Part shown: piece by piece, positions 1 to 8,533 of the stretch
Layout of the letters: the number at the start of each line of letters is the position of its first letter
Position numbering within the stretch: the first letter of the stretch is position 1
NCBI RefSeq assembly: GCF_010731735.1
Contig: NZ_AP022588.1
Location: 5,704,001 to 5,768,000, forward strand
Direction of reading: 5' to 3'
Length of the DNA: 64,000 bases
From: Mycolicibacterium sediminis
GTDB lineage: Bacteria; Actinomycetota; Actinomycetes; Mycobacteriales; Mycobacteriaceae
Program-made: the position numbers and the translations under genes
Notes under the pieces: generated by a model
Seen by the model: only the letters and a program-made list of their open reading frames with translations
The model's database searches: none
Told to the model about the DNA's origin: nothing

Positions 1-697
1 CGGCGTGGATGACACCGTCCTCCTTGAAGGCCGGCTTGATGGTCGCCATCTTCTCGATGGTGCCGCCGCGACGGATGCCCTCGTCCTTCAGCACGACGTT
101 CCCGTCCTGATCCTTGATGCCGATGATCTGGTCGTCGAACGCACCGGCGTCCTGCGCGGCCGCGGCCTTCTCGTGCGAGCTCAGGGAGAACTGGTCGAGC
201 GCGGTGCGGTCGAAGCCCCACTGCTCGGCGATCATCTCGGCGCCGGTGCCCTGGTTGGGGGTCTGGCTGTAGCGGCTGCGGAAGGCCTCCGGGTAGGGGT
301 GTCCGCCGTTGGCGAGCGAGGCGCCCATCGGGGTGCGCGACATCGACTCGACACCGCCGGCGACCACCACGTCGTAGTGACCCGCCACCACGCCCGCGGC
401 GGCGAAGTGCACCGACTGCTGGCTCGAGCCGCACTGCCGGTCGACGGTCACGCCGGGAACGCTTTCGGGCCAACCCGCGGCGAGGACCGCGGTGCGGGCG
501 ATGTCGAGGGCCTGCTCGCCGGCCTGCATGACGCAGCCCCAGATGACGTCGTCGACCAGTGCCGGATCGACTCCCGCACGCTGGACGAGGCCGTTGAGGA
601 CCTGCGCGGAGAGTTCACCCGGGTGCACGCCGGACAGACCGCCGTTGCGCTTCCCGACGGGCGATCGGACGGCCTCGACGATGACGGCTTCAGCCAT
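1..697 (-). CDS. Acetyl-CoA acetyltransferase / thiolase, 3' end beyond window
   Basis: This is the N-terminal 232 residues of a thiolase, which cleaves or forms 3-ketoacyl-CoA in fatty-acid or sterol side-chain degradation. The protein begins MAEAVIVEAVRSPVGKRNGG, and the nucleophilic cysteine lies in the motif DRQCGSSQQS, as in thiolase-fold acyltransferases. The C-terminal part with the HxH and CxG acid/base motifs lies off the left edge. The ATG at 697 is preceded by an AAGGAG ribosome site. The gene is divergent from the GntR regulator at 888, and an inverted repeat lies between them, suggesting that regulator controls it. It resembles FadA-type thiolases, but its substrate cannot be read from the sequence. 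Confidence 0.92.
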   Translation of the reverse strand, partial: MAEAVIVEAVRSPVGKRNGGLSGVHPGELSAQVLNGLVQRAGVDPALVDDVIWGCVMQAGEQALDIARTAVLAAGWPESVPGVTVDRQCGSSQQSVHFAAAGVVAGHYDVVVAGGVESMSRTPMGASLANGGHPYPEAFRSRYSQTPNQGTGAEMIAEQWGFDRTALDQFSLSSHEKAAAAQDAGAFDDQIIGIKDQDGNVVLKDEGIRRGGTIEKMATIKPAFKEDGVIHA

Positions 698-765
698 GGG
701 ACTTCTCCTTCGACGTGGGTGTCGGCGCTCGCGCGCCTGAGTTGAATCCTCACCGAAGGTAAAGG

Positions 766-790
766 AGTAGGTTTACTAGGTCAACCTACT
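766..790. promoter_or_regulatory. Inverted repeat, candidate GntR operator
   Basis: A perfect 8-base inverted repeat (AGTAGGTT, 9-base spacer, AACCTACT) lies in the 190-base space between the divergent thiolase and GntR genes. An overlapping second half, AACC-TACT-GGTT, follows. Position and symmetry fit an operator for the neighbouring FCD-type GntR repressor. This is inferred from context only. Confidence 0.5.
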
Positions 791-887
791 GGTTGGTGGA
801 AGCGCGCGGCCGGTCGGCGTTCGGCCCACATGTTCTACTGAGTTCACCATCTGGCCGCCGGCCGGAGCAGTCCCCGAGGAGGCCCGC

Positions 888-1685
888 GTGGCACGCAACA
901 CACCGCTGGCACCCATGATGGGCGCGGACGCCGTCGCCTCACTCGGCGGCGCTCCCATCCGCTCTCCCAAGACCGCCGAACTGGTCGCGGGCACGCTGCG
1001 CCGCATGGTCGTCGACGGCCAACTCACCGACGGTGACTTCCTGCCCAACGAGGCCGAGCTGATGACGCACTTCGGCGTCAGCAGGCCGACGCTGCGCGAG
1101 GCGGTGCGCGTCCTGGAGTCCGAGCGACTGGTCGAGGTGCGCCGCGGCTCCCGCACCGGTGCCCGGGTCCGCGTACCGGGCCCGGAGATCGTGGCCCGTC
1201 CCGCCGGGCTGCTGCTGGAGCTGTCCGGGGCGACGATCGCCGACGTCCTGGTGGCACGGTCGGGCATCGAGCCCATCGCCGTGCGACTCCTCGCCGACGC
1301 CGCCACGCCCGAGGCGCTCGCCGAACTCGAGACGATGCTGACCGAGCACATCCCGGCGGGCTGGCAGTCGGGTCGGCTGGCGGAGGCCACCGGCGACTTC
1401 CACCTCCGCATGGTCGAGATGTCGGGCAACGCGACGCTGACGATCATCGCCGGCATGCTGCAGGAGATCACGGTGCGGCACACCGCGTTCGCCATCAAGG
1501 AGCACCGCGAGGTGTCGAAGGCCGACTACGACAAGCTGATCCGGTCCTACCGTCGCCTGCTCGTGCTACTGCGGGCCGGTGACGGTGCGGCGGCCGAGGC
1601 GCACTGGCGTAAGCACCTCGACACCGCACGCGGTCTGCTGCTGGAGGGCTTCGAGTCGGTCAAGGTCCGCGACGTCATGCAGTGA
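888..1685 (+). CDS. GntR-family regulator, FadR/FCD type
   Basis: A 265-residue DNA-binding regulator. Residues about 27-97 form the winged helix-turn-helix (FLPNEAELMTHFGVSRPTLR, then VRRGSRTGARV). Residues about 110-250 are an all-helical FCD ligand domain containing GDFHLRMVEMSGN. Length is normal for FadR-type regulators, which bind acyl-CoA, organic acids or related metabolites. The GTG start at 888 has a GAGGAGG-like ribosome site about six bases upstream. The gene is divergent from a thiolase and so probably controls it and itself through the inverted repeat at 766-790. Its last 11 bases overlap the end of the convergent membrane-protein gene. Confidence 0.88.
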   Translation: MARNTPLAPMMGADAVASLGGAPIRSPKTAELVAGTLRRMVVDGQLTDGDFLPNEAELMTHFGVSRPTLREAVRVLESERLVEVRRGSRTGARVRVPGPEIVARPAGLLLELSGATIADVLVARSGIEPIAVRLLADAATPEALAELETMLTEHIPAGWQSGRLAEATGDFHLRMVEMSGNATLTIIAGMLQEITVRHTAFAIKEHREVSKADYDKLIRSYRRLLVLLRAGDGAAAEAHWRKHLDTARGLLLEGFESVKVRDVMQ

Positions 1686-3411
1686 CGGACTTCGACCACG
1701 TCACCTGAACCGGCACGGTGTCGTCCCAGGGCTGACGCGTCACCATGTCGGCGACGTTGACGTACCCGCGTTCGAACTCCCCCGTCGCGGCATCGACGAG
1801 GCGGTACTCCTGCCGCTGCCGGTGGATCGGCTGCGCGTCGAGCAGCAGGACCCGCACCTCGCCGGGCTCGAAGTGGCACCGTGCCTGCAGCGCGGCGATG
1901 AGCTGCTCGTTGTGCATGTGGCCGTCACCGAAGTTCCAGCCGATGGCCGTCGAGCAGATCCGTTCCCCGTCGGTCAGCACGTAGTCCGCCTCGTCGCGGC
2001 CCGCCATCGCGCGGTGGGCGAGCGTGAACATGGCGCGGCCGTGAGTGTTGAACGCGCGGAAGGCGTACCCCATGTAGAGGTACATCTCCGCGGTCTCCTT
2101 GCTGCCGTAGAACTTCTCCATCTGCGCCGCCGGCATGGCGGCGATCGCGACGATGCCGTTCGTGATCTTCTCGGCGGCCGACGGCGTGACGCACCACAGC
2201 GTGGTGTCCCAGTTGCCCGCGTAATAGCGCATGCCGGGCAGGAACGACACCTTGCGCGGGAACAGGTTGCCGATCGCGACGGTGCCCGCGACGGCGACGA
2301 ACAGCACGATCGGCCACGGGCTCTGCAGGTCGGCCAACCCGATGTCGGAGTGCCCGACGAACAGCGCCAGCACGGCGAACATCATGAAGACGTTCCACTC
2401 CAGCGGCACGCCCATCGGGATGGCCGAGAGGATGCCGAAGTGGAATATCAGCATCACGACCGCCGCGATCGCCGTCACCCAGCCGCCGTGGCTGAAGAAC
2501 AGCACCAGCGGCACCAAACCCTCGATGGCCGTGCTGAAATGGGCCAGCCCTCGGGAGAGGCGACCGGGACGCAGGTCGTCGGGGAACCGCTCGAAGAACC
2601 TGCGCTTGATCCAGCGTGGCCGGATCACCGGGTTGTTGCTCATCATCGTGGAGATGACGAACGGGAAGTGCTTGTTCAGCTTGGAGGTGGCGGCGCCGAT
2701 CCAGATGACCAGGCAGACCAGCTTCGCGGCGATGATCATGTCGACGCCGCTGAACAGGAATGCCACGACGAACGAGCCGTAGACCTCGCCGCGGGCCGCC
2801 AGGAAGATGACCTTGTCGCGCAGGCCCGCCACGGCCAGCAGGCCCAGCACGGCCCAGATCTGCCAGGCCGGCAGTACACCGACGTCGGTGCCCAGCTCGG
2901 GGATCGGCCCGGTGCCGTCGGAGAACAGTGCGATCACCAGGACGATCAGCAGCGCGGCGTACAGCAGCGCGTCGACGGGCGTGCGCGCGTCACCGTTCGT
3001 CAGGGGCACCCGGCCCGGCCACGGTGGCAGCCGAATGGTGCTGGGCCGCAACCAGTACAGCGCCGATCCGAGCGGCGGGAAGAAGCGGTTGTTCAACGGC
3101 CCGAACCCGCAGCCGAGGCCGACGACCTCGAACAGCATCGTGAACAGCACGACCTTCTGGAAGACGATGGGCTCGTCGTACCAGCCGGCGACGTTCGTGA
3201 ACCCGTCGATTCCCGACGTCGTCAGCGCCAGCAGCCACGCCGTCACCACGTAGAGCAGGATCTTCACGACGTAGAACAGGTGCAGCACCACCGGGGTTCC
3301 GAAGCCGACCTCGGCCCAGTGCCGGGCCATGGGCTTGATCTTCTCGGCGCGGGTTCCCGTGCTCCAGACGTCGTAGTCGACGACGGGCACGTCCTGTTTC
3401 AGAAATCCCAT
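1675..3411 (-). CDS. Polytopic membrane protein, DUF3556 type
   Basis: A 578-residue integral membrane protein with roughly ten hydrophobic segments spread over residues 35-400 and a soluble C-terminal part of about 170 residues (from about YYAGNWDTTLWCVTP onward). It resembles the actinobacterial DUF3556 family; no catalytic function is known to me. The start is the ATG at 3411, only seven bases after a TAGTCT -10 element (3419-3424), so the transcript is probably leaderless. A consensus KstR box (3423-3436) overlaps that promoter, which places the gene in the sterol-catabolism regulon by inference. A role in sterol or lipid uptake or handling is possible but unproven. Confidence 0.72.
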   Translation of the reverse strand: MGFLKQDVPVVDYDVWSTGTRAEKIKPMARHWAEVGFGTPVVLHLFYVVKILLYVVTAWLLALTTSGIDGFTNVAGWYDEPIVFQKVVLFTMLFEVVGLGCGFGPLNNRFFPPLGSALYWLRPSTIRLPPWPGRVPLTNGDARTPVDALLYAALLIVLVIALFSDGTGPIPELGTDVGVLPAWQIWAVLGLLAVAGLRDKVIFLAARGEVYGSFVVAFLFSGVDMIIAAKLVCLVIWIGAATSKLNKHFPFVISTMMSNNPVIRPRWIKRRFFERFPDDLRPGRLSRGLAHFSTAIEGLVPLVLFFSHGGWVTAIAAVVMLIFHFGILSAIPMGVPLEWNVFMMFAVLALFVGHSDIGLADLQSPWPIVLFVAVAGTVAIGNLFPRKVSFLPGMRYYAGNWDTTLWCVTPSAAEKITNGIVAIAAMPAAQMEKFYGSKETAEMYLYMGYAFRAFNTHGRAMFTLAHRAMAGRDEADYVLTDGERICSTAIGWNFGDGHMHNEQLIAALQARCHFEPGEVRVLLLDAQPIHRQRQEYRLVDAATGEFERGYVNVADMVTRQPWDDTVPVQVTWSKSVTA

Positions 3412-3422
3412 GCCGGCAAGAC

Positions 3423-3436
3423 TAGAACGTGTTCTA
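3423..3436. promoter_or_regulatory. KstR operator upstream of DUF3556 gene
   Basis: TAGAACGTGTTCTA matches every fixed position of the KstR consensus TnnAACnnGTTnnA, and the match sits inside a 16-base near-palindrome (3422-3437). It overlaps the putative -10 (3419-3424, reverse strand) and ends 12 bases from the ATG at 3411, the position expected of a repressor site. KstR is the TetR-family cholesterol-catabolism repressor of mycobacteria. Confidence 0.8.
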
Positions 3437-3475
3437 GATCCGCCGGGTCACTTTCTCCCGCGAGCGAGGTTTCGG

Positions 3476-3994
3476 TCAGGACGCGGGGGCCGGGGGGCGG
3501 AAGAAGATCACCAGCTGGCCGATGCCGCCCGCGAGTCCCAGCACGACGGCGATCAGCAGGCCCCACCAGCCGTGCAGGAAGGCGTAGACACCCGAGGTGC
3601 CGAACAGCAGGTAGTCGAGGCTGAGCCTGCCCGCACCGATGCCGGCGATCGCCACCGCGGCGACGGCGAGGATCAGGTTGTACTCCCAGCCCTCCTTGAC
3701 GATGAAGAAGCCGTTCTTGCGGTGCACGGTCCACGCCGCGACCAGCATCAGCGCGACGAACCCGGCAGCGGGCACGGGTGTCAGCAGCCCCAGCGCCAGC
3801 CCGAGGCCCGCGGTCAGCTCGGTGCTCGCGGCGACGCGGGCGTGGAACAGCCCGGGCTTCATCCCGATGCTGTCGAACCATCCGGCGGTGCCGGGTATGC
3901 CGCCGCCACCGAAGAACTTGTTGTAACCGTGCGCGGCCATCGTCAGACCGAGCACCAGACGCAACACCAGCAGGGCGAAATCAGAGGCTTCCAC
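3476..3994 (-). CDS. DoxX-family membrane protein
   Basis: A 172-residue protein with four predicted membrane helices. The N-terminal segment LRLVLGLTMAAHGYNKFFGG is typical of DoxX/DoxD proteins of mycobacteria. Some members work with superoxide dismutase or sulfurtransferases in redox homeostasis; that role is family knowledge and is not visible here. The start is taken as the GTG at 3994, where family similarity begins, because the open frame continues upstream into repeat-bearing intergenic DNA. It lies 64 bases upstream of the KstR-boxed gene on the same strand, but the KstR promoter lies between them, so they are probably separate units. Confidence 0.82.
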   Translation of the reverse strand: MEASDFALLVLRLVLGLTMAAHGYNKFFGGGGIPGTAGWFDSIGMKPGLFHARVAASTELTAGLGLALGLLTPVPAAGFVALMLVAAWTVHRKNGFFIVKEGWEYNLILAVAAVAIAGIGAGRLSLDYLLFGTSGVYAFLHGWWGLLIAVVLGLAGGIGQLVIFFRPPAPAS

Positions 3995-4039
3995 GCAACA
4001 GAATGTAGAACATCCGTAACGCGGACGCGCGGTTCCCAT

Positions 4040-4098
4040 CGACCGTGGGGCTCGAGTACGCAAAACCGGCCTCATGGCGTGCACAACCCCCACGCTCG
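4040..4098. repeat. Intergenic hairpin element, family 1, copy A
   Basis: Left arm CGACCGTGGGG (4040-4050) pairs with right arm CCCCACGCTCG (4088-4098) with one mismatch; the core contains TACGCAAAACCGGC. Copy B lies 160 bases downstream in the same orientation and copy C at 19259-19316. Both A and B lie in the 330-base gap between doxX and the TetR gene, which otherwise shows no gene. Confidence 0.75.
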
Positions 4099-4199
4099 AC
4101 GGATGCCGCCGCAGCAATGCCGCGACGTGTCCCGCCAGCGCGTCAACACGTGATGACGCGTCCCAGCGGACCACCGGTCCGTGCGCCGCCCGCAGGCGT

Positions 4200-4258
4200 C
4201 GACCGTGGGGCTCGTTTCCGCAAATCCGGCAAAGGGCGTGCACGACGCCCACACTCGG
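4200..4258. repeat. Intergenic hairpin element, family 1, copy B
   Basis: The left arm (4200-4210) is identical to that of copy A, and the right arm CCCACACTCGG occupies 4248-4258. The core TTTCCGCAAATCCGGC resembles copies A and C. It lies about 65 bases before the TetR start. Confidence 0.75.
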
Positions 4259-4324
4259 CGGAACGGACACCACGCGTGCGAGATGCCCGATCCGCATACA
4301 CCCCGCGCCGTAGACTCCAGCATC

Positions 4325-4942
4325 GTGAGTCCGACCGCGTCCTCGCTGAAGACGGGCCCCAAACTGACCGCCAAGGGGCAGGCCACCCGGCAGCGCATCA
4401 TCGACGGCGCCGCCGCGGAGATCCGGACCAACGGCGCGCTGGCGACCACGCTCGAAGACGTCATGGCCCGCACGGCCACGTCCAAGAGCCAGCTGTTCCA
4501 CTACTTCCCCGCGGGCAAGGATCAGCTGCTGCTCGCGGTCGCCGAACAGGAGGCCGAGCGCGTCCTGAGCGATCAGCAACCGCACCTGAGCCGACTGGTG
4601 TCGTGGGCGGCGTGGCAGCGCTGGCGCGACGTCGTCGTCGAGCGCTATCGCAGACAGGGCCAGCAGTGTCCGCTGTCGACGGTCATGTCGGAGATCGGCC
4701 GCACGCCCGGAGCACGAGCCGTCACCTCGACGCTGATCACCCGGTGGCGCCTCGAGATCGAGGTGGGGATCCGCGCGATGCAGGAGCAGGGCAAGATCGA
4801 CGCGGACGTCGAACCGGTGCGCGCCGCCGCGGCACTGCTCGCTGGCATCCAGGGAGGCGTGTCGGTGATGCTGAGCACCGGCGACCTCAGCTACCTGGAA
4901 GCCGCACTCGACGTCGGCATCGCGGCACTGCGCCGTCAGTAA
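4325..4942 (+). CDS. TetR-family transcriptional regulator
   Basis: A 205-residue repressor-type regulator. Residues about 22-70 form the TetR HTH (ATRQRIIDGAAAEIRTNGAL, TLEDVMARTATSKSQLFHYF). The remaining helical domain, including the QQCPLSTVMSEIG segment, is the TetR C-terminal type that would bind a small ligand. The GTG at 4325 was chosen because the HTH begins about 20 residues later and a TAGACT -10 (4311-4316) sits eight bases upstream, indicating a leaderless start. It is convergent with the WS/DGAT-like gene, overlapping by 7 bases. Its targets are unknown; the upstream gap holds two hairpin repeats. Confidence 0.87.
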   Translation: MSPTASSLKTGPKLTAKGQATRQRIIDGAAAEIRTNGALATTLEDVMARTATSKSQLFHYFPAGKDQLLLAVAEQEAERVLSDQQPHLSRLVSWAAWQRWRDVVVERYRRQGQQCPLSTVMSEIGRTPGARAVTSTLITRWRLEIEVGIRAMQEQGKIDADVEPVRAAAALLAGIQGGVSVMLSTGDLSYLEAALDVGIAALRRQ

Positions 4943-6201
4943 CCGTCGAGAGCAGCCTCGAGGCGCGCCACGTACGCGTCGACGTCATCGACGGCCGACT
5001 GCGCGGCGTGCACACTGATCGACACCGTGTCCCCGATGCCGGATACGCAGTGCGTCAGCCCCATCATCGGCGACAGACCGGGGAACGCCGCGAGCAGGAC
5101 GACGGGTCGGCCGCCCAGCGAGTAGTCCGCGGCGCCACCGTTGACGCTGGAGACGACCGTGTTCCCGGTGACCGCGTCCACCCGAACGTCGGGATCGAAC
5201 TGGGCTGCGCCCCAGCGCATCAACGGCGCAGGCGTCGCGGCGAACGCCATCGCCTCGGCCACCATCGCGGGATGGGCGGCGCGCTCGCGCCGGGCCGCTA
5301 TGTCGGCGGTCAGCAGGTCGGCGCGGTCCGCACGGGCAGCGTCCGGGTGCAGACCGATGCCGGCGCTACCGAAGTGGTTGTAGGCCCGTCGCGGCCCGGC
5401 CTTGGCGATCATCAGCTCCGCGCCGAGGGCCGACGGGTCCTCACCCGAAGCGCCGAGGTGGCCGGCCAGCGCCTCCGAGATCGCCGACAGTGCCCCGACC
5501 GTCACGGTGGGCCGAGCGAGTTCGGCGCGCGACCGCACGACCATCCGCAGCCGCCGCGCCCCGGCGGGTCGCGCGTTGGTCCGCAGCACGGGGCGCAGCG
5601 GTGCGGGCGGCGGCACGCGGCCGGACTCGGTGTCGGCGACGAGCCGGCGGTGGGCACGTGCAGCCCGGACACCGAGCAGCGGTAGCCGGGCCGGACCGAC
5701 GCGCCAGGGCGTCACCTCGGGCAGCACCGCGTGCCTACCGAAGGCGACGGCCGCCGTCAGCGACGTCCGGCCACCGCCGCCGAGCGCATGCGAGATCTGC
5801 AGCACCGCAATCGTTCCGAGACCGGTAGCACCCGGCATGCCGTCCACTGCGGGGAAGACGTGCAGCCGCCACGCGGTCACGGTCGCGTCCAGCTGGTCGG
5901 CGATCAACGGGACGACGGCATCGAGGCAGCTGCGCCAGGTGTGGTCGGCCGGCTCGTGCACGACGGTCTGCCGGGCGGTCACCGATGTGGGTTCCCACGC
6001 GGGGAAGCGCAACCCACCCGCGTCGCCGACCCGCGTCGCCAACTCCGTACACGCCGCGGCCCGCGCCCGGACCTCGGCGAGCGCGGCGTCGAGGTCGTCG
6101 GGGACCCCGTCGAAGCCGAACAGCAGGAACGTGTCGTTGGGGATCTTCGCGGACAGCCAGTGCACCTGCGCATCGAACGGCGTCAGTCTCGGCACGGCCA
6201 C
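4936..6201 (-). CDS. Wax ester synthase/DGAT-like protein with degenerate active site
   Basis: A 421-residue protein with the layout of WS/DGAT acyltransferases (condensation-type N-terminal half, DUF1298-like C-terminal half with SSVNGGAADYSLGG and SGIGDTVSISVHAA). The start MAVPRLTPFDAQVHW resembles the family opening. The catalytic HHxxxDG motif is replaced by SHALGGG (residues 137-143): the second His is kept, but the first His and the Asp are lost. Triacylglycerol or wax-ester synthesis is therefore doubtful; it may act on another acceptor or be non-catalytic. It is divergent from the SDR gene at 6224. Confidence 0.72.
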   Translation of the reverse strand: MAVPRLTPFDAQVHWLSAKIPNDTFLLFGFDGVPDDLDAALAEVRARAAACTELATRVGDAGGLRFPAWEPTSVTARQTVVHEPADHTWRSCLDAVVPLIADQLDATVTAWRLHVFPAVDGMPGATGLGTIAVLQISHALGGGGRTSLTAAVAFGRHAVLPEVTPWRVGPARLPLLGVRAARAHRRLVADTESGRVPPPAPLRPVLRTNARPAGARRLRMVVRSRAELARPTVTVGALSAISEALAGHLGASGEDPSALGAELMIAKAGPRRAYNHFGSAGIGLHPDAARADRADLLTADIAARRERAAHPAMVAEAMAFAATPAPLMRWGAAQFDPDVRVDAVTGNTVVSSVNGGAADYSLGGRPVVLLAAFPGLSPMMGLTHCVSGIGDTVSISVHAAQSAVDDVDAYVARLEAALDGY

Positions 6202-6223
6202 CCGCCAAGGTTAGGCTGCCGAC

Positions 6224-7027
6224 ATGCTTCCAACGGCGAGTGGCAACGGTGCGGTCCTGGTCACGGGTGCGTCGTCGGGAATCGGCGACGAACTGGCCCG
6301 CGACTTCGTCCGGCGTGGCCGACGGGTGATCCTGGTGGCGCGTCGTGCCGACAAACTGGAGGCGCTGGCCACTGAACTGGGCGACGCCGCCCACGTGCTC
6401 GCCGCCGACCTCGCGAACGCGGAGGACCGTGCCGCGCTGCCCGACCGGGTGGCCGACCTCGGCCTGGTCGTCGACGTTCTGGTGAACAACGCCGGGTTGA
6501 GCACCAGCGGCCCGGTCGCCGAGTCCGATCCCGACGCCGAACTCAACCTCGTCGAGGTGGACGTCTGCGCGGTGGTGGATCTGTGCAGCCGCTTCGTGCC
6601 GGGCATGGTGAGCCGCGGCCGCGGCGCCGTGCTCAACGTCGCGTCGGTGGGCGCGTTCGGGCCGCTGCCCGGCCAGGCCGCCTACGGCGCGGCGAAGGCG
6701 TTCGTCCTCTCCTACACCCAGGCGCTCGGTCAGGAACTCAAGGGCACCGGCGTCGCCGCGGCAACGTTGTGCCCGGGCCCGGTCAAGACGGGATTCGGTG
6801 CAGCGGCCGGTATCTCGGACGCCGACGCCGAGGCATCGCTGCCGAAGGTCATGTGGGTGGACGCCGACGAGGTGGCCCGAACCGCGATCGACGGGCTGGC
6901 CGCGGGCAGGTCGGTGATCGTGCCCGGCGTGTTCAACCGCATCGGCGCCGCCGCGTACAAGGTGCTCCCCCGCCGGCTGCTGCTGCCCGTCCTGGCGAGC
7001 AGCCACCCGGCGCTGAAGAAGCGCTAG
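6224..7027 (+). CDS. Short-chain dehydrogenase/reductase (SDR)
   Basis: A 267-residue classical SDR oxidoreductase using NAD(P)H. It has the cofactor motif TGASSGIG (14-21), the NNAG structural motif (88-91), and catalytic Ser141, Tyr154 and Lys158 (YGAAK). The substrate is unknown. The ATG at 6224 lies six bases after a TAGGCT -10 (6212-6217), so translation is probably leaderless. The stop overlaps the stop of the convergent hydrolase by 4 bases. Confidence 0.9.
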   Translation: MLPTASGNGAVLVTGASSGIGDELARDFVRRGRRVILVARRADKLEALATELGDAAHVLAADLANAEDRAALPDRVADLGLVVDVLVNNAGLSTSGPVAESDPDAELNLVEVDVCAVVDLCSRFVPGMVSRGRGAVLNVASVGAFGPLPGQAAYGAAKAFVLSYTQALGQELKGTGVAAATLCPGPVKTGFGAAAGISDADAEASLPKVMWVDADEVARTAIDGLAAGRSVIVPGVFNRIGAAAYKVLPRRLLLPVLASSHPALKKR

Positions 7028-7917
7028 GCCCCGACGAACGCGGCGATCAGACGGCTGACCGCGTCCGGACGGTCGAGCTGCATGAAGTGCCCTGCGCCGT
7101 CCACGGTTTCGACCCGGCTCCCCTCGGGAAGCACGCGTTCCACCCACCGGGAGTAGGCGGCGGACGCGCACCCGTCGTCGGTCCCGTGCAGGTAGAGCGT
7201 CGGCACCGTCGGAGGCCGCAGCCAATGCCGGTGCGCCTCGGCGTACCGCTCCGGCGGTGCGGACCCGCGCATCGTCTGACGGTAATAGGTAAGTGCCGCA
7301 CGCCAATTCGCCGGCGCGCCGATCGCCGCCCGCACGTGGGCGACGTCCTCGCGGGCGTCGTAGCCGGGTGACCACTGCCGCCACAGGCGGGGGATCATCC
7401 ACGACGCCGACCGGTCGGACAGCCACGGCACCTGGTTGTAGGCGATGTACCAGCTGCGCAGCAACTGTCGCGGGATCTGGGCCAAGAGTCCGGTGGCATC
7501 GGGCACCTTGCCGCGGAACGCCGCCGCGGGGGGCACGGACATGATGACGGCCTTGACGAACGGCGAGTCCGGCATCGCCGCCAGACCCGCACCGGCCATG
7601 GCGCCCCAGTCGTGACCGATCAGGACGTCCCGGTCGGTGCCGCCGACCGCCTCGCGGACCCGCAGGGCATCGGTCATCAGCGCGCCGATGTGGTAGCTGC
7701 CGTCCGCGGCGATCGAGGACGGCGCGTAGCCGCGCATGAACGGCGCGACGACGCGGAACCCCGAGTCGACCAGGGCGGGAGCGACCTTGCGCCAGCCGTG
7801 CGCCGTGTCGGGGAACCCGTGCAGGCAGAGCGCGACCGGGCCGTCGGACGGCCCCCACGTCAGGGCCTTGAGGCTCACGTCGGGTGTGGGGACGTCGATG
7901 AGGCGAGGTTCGGTCAT
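7024..7917 (-). CDS. Alpha/beta hydrolase, epoxide hydrolase type
   Basis: A 297-residue alpha/beta hydrolase. The oxyanion motif HGFP (33-36), the nucleophile elbow GHDWG with Asp103 as nucleophile, and a C-terminal GAGHFMQLD holding the catalytic His are the signature of epoxide hydrolases and haloalkane-dehalogenase relatives. It likely acts on lipid or xenobiotic epoxides; the substrate is unknown. It follows the Mam gene pair on the same strand (4 bases after the stop of the second Mam gene in map order), so it may be the last gene of that transcript. Confidence 0.85.
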   Translation of the reverse strand: MTEPRLIDVPTPDVSLKALTWGPSDGPVALCLHGFPDTAHGWRKVAPALVDSGFRVVAPFMRGYAPSSIAADGSYHIGALMTDALRVREAVGGTDRDVLIGHDWGAMAGAGLAAMPDSPFVKAVIMSVPPAAAFRGKVPDATGLLAQIPRQLLRSWYIAYNQVPWLSDRSASWMIPRLWRQWSPGYDAREDVAHVRAAIGAPANWRAALTYYRQTMRGSAPPERYAEAHRHWLRPPTVPTLYLHGTDDGCASAAYSRWVERVLPEGSRVETVDGAGHFMQLDRPDAVSRLIAAFVGA

Positions 7918-7921
7918 CGCG

Positions 7922-8533
7922 TCACACCGGCTCGAACGAGGAGATGAGCCACTTCCCGCCGGACTTCTCGAGGGTCACCCGAACGCTGGACGCGGTGTTG
8001 GTGGGCGCGTCGCCGCCCACGACGACGGTCTGGTTGACGAACACCAGCGCCACCGCGTGATCCGGGTCGGCCGACACGGAGGCGGCATCGGGGACCGTCG
8101 CCACCGCGGAGATCTGCTTCTCCCTGGCGCCGGGGATCACGGTCTCGCTGATCAGCGACGAGTACGACTCCTGGAAGGCGCCCGTCAGCCGGTTCCTGGC
8201 GTCGTCGAGCTGCTGCTCCACCTTGTCGGGCGTGTACGACAGCATGGCGACCGTGATGTCCCTGGCCGCCTGCACCGATTCGGTGCGCGCCTGGTCGTCG
8301 ATGCGCACCGAATTGTCGACGTACTTCAGGTAGCCCGCTGCCACCGCGAGCACCAGCAGCAGGCCGGGCAGGATCCCCTGGGCAGCGATCCGTGCCCAAT
8401 CCAGCCGTCCCGCTTCGGGTTCCGCAGTGACGGCATCGGCTTCGGTGTCGGTGTCGTCGACCTCGACGGCCGTGCTCTCGGGCTCGTCGCCGGTCGTCGG
8501 CAAGTCCTTCTCCGTCTGGTCCTTTTCGGTCAC
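7922..8533 (-). CDS. Mce-associated membrane (Mam) protein, second of pair
   Basis: A 203-residue protein with an acidic N-terminal cytoplasmic tail of about 45 residues, one membrane helix (about ILPGLLLVLAVAAGYLKYV) and an extracytoplasmic domain related to Mce-associated membrane proteins. The C-terminus SSVRVTLEKSGGKWLISSFEPV is typical of the family. Mam proteins stabilise Mce lipid importers. No mce operon is nearby, so this is an orphan Mam. The start ATG overlaps the stop of the upstream Mam gene by four bases (ATGA), implying translational coupling. Confidence 0.8.
   Translation of the reverse strand: MTEKDQTEKDLPTTGDEPESTAVEVDDTDTEADAVTAEPEAGRLDWARIAAQGILPGLLLVLAVAAGYLKYVDNSVRIDDQARTESVQAARDITVAMLSYTPDKVEQQLDDARNRLTGAFQESYSSLISETVIPGAREKQISAVATVPDAASVSADPDHAVALVFVNQTVVVGGDAPTNTASSVRVTLEKSGGKWLISSFEPV

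Noticed and set aside
1579..3624. Plus-strand open frame of 681 codons over the DUF3556 gene
   Set aside because: It lacks any recognisable domain and is antisense to a gene with clear membrane helices and a KstR-controlled promoter.
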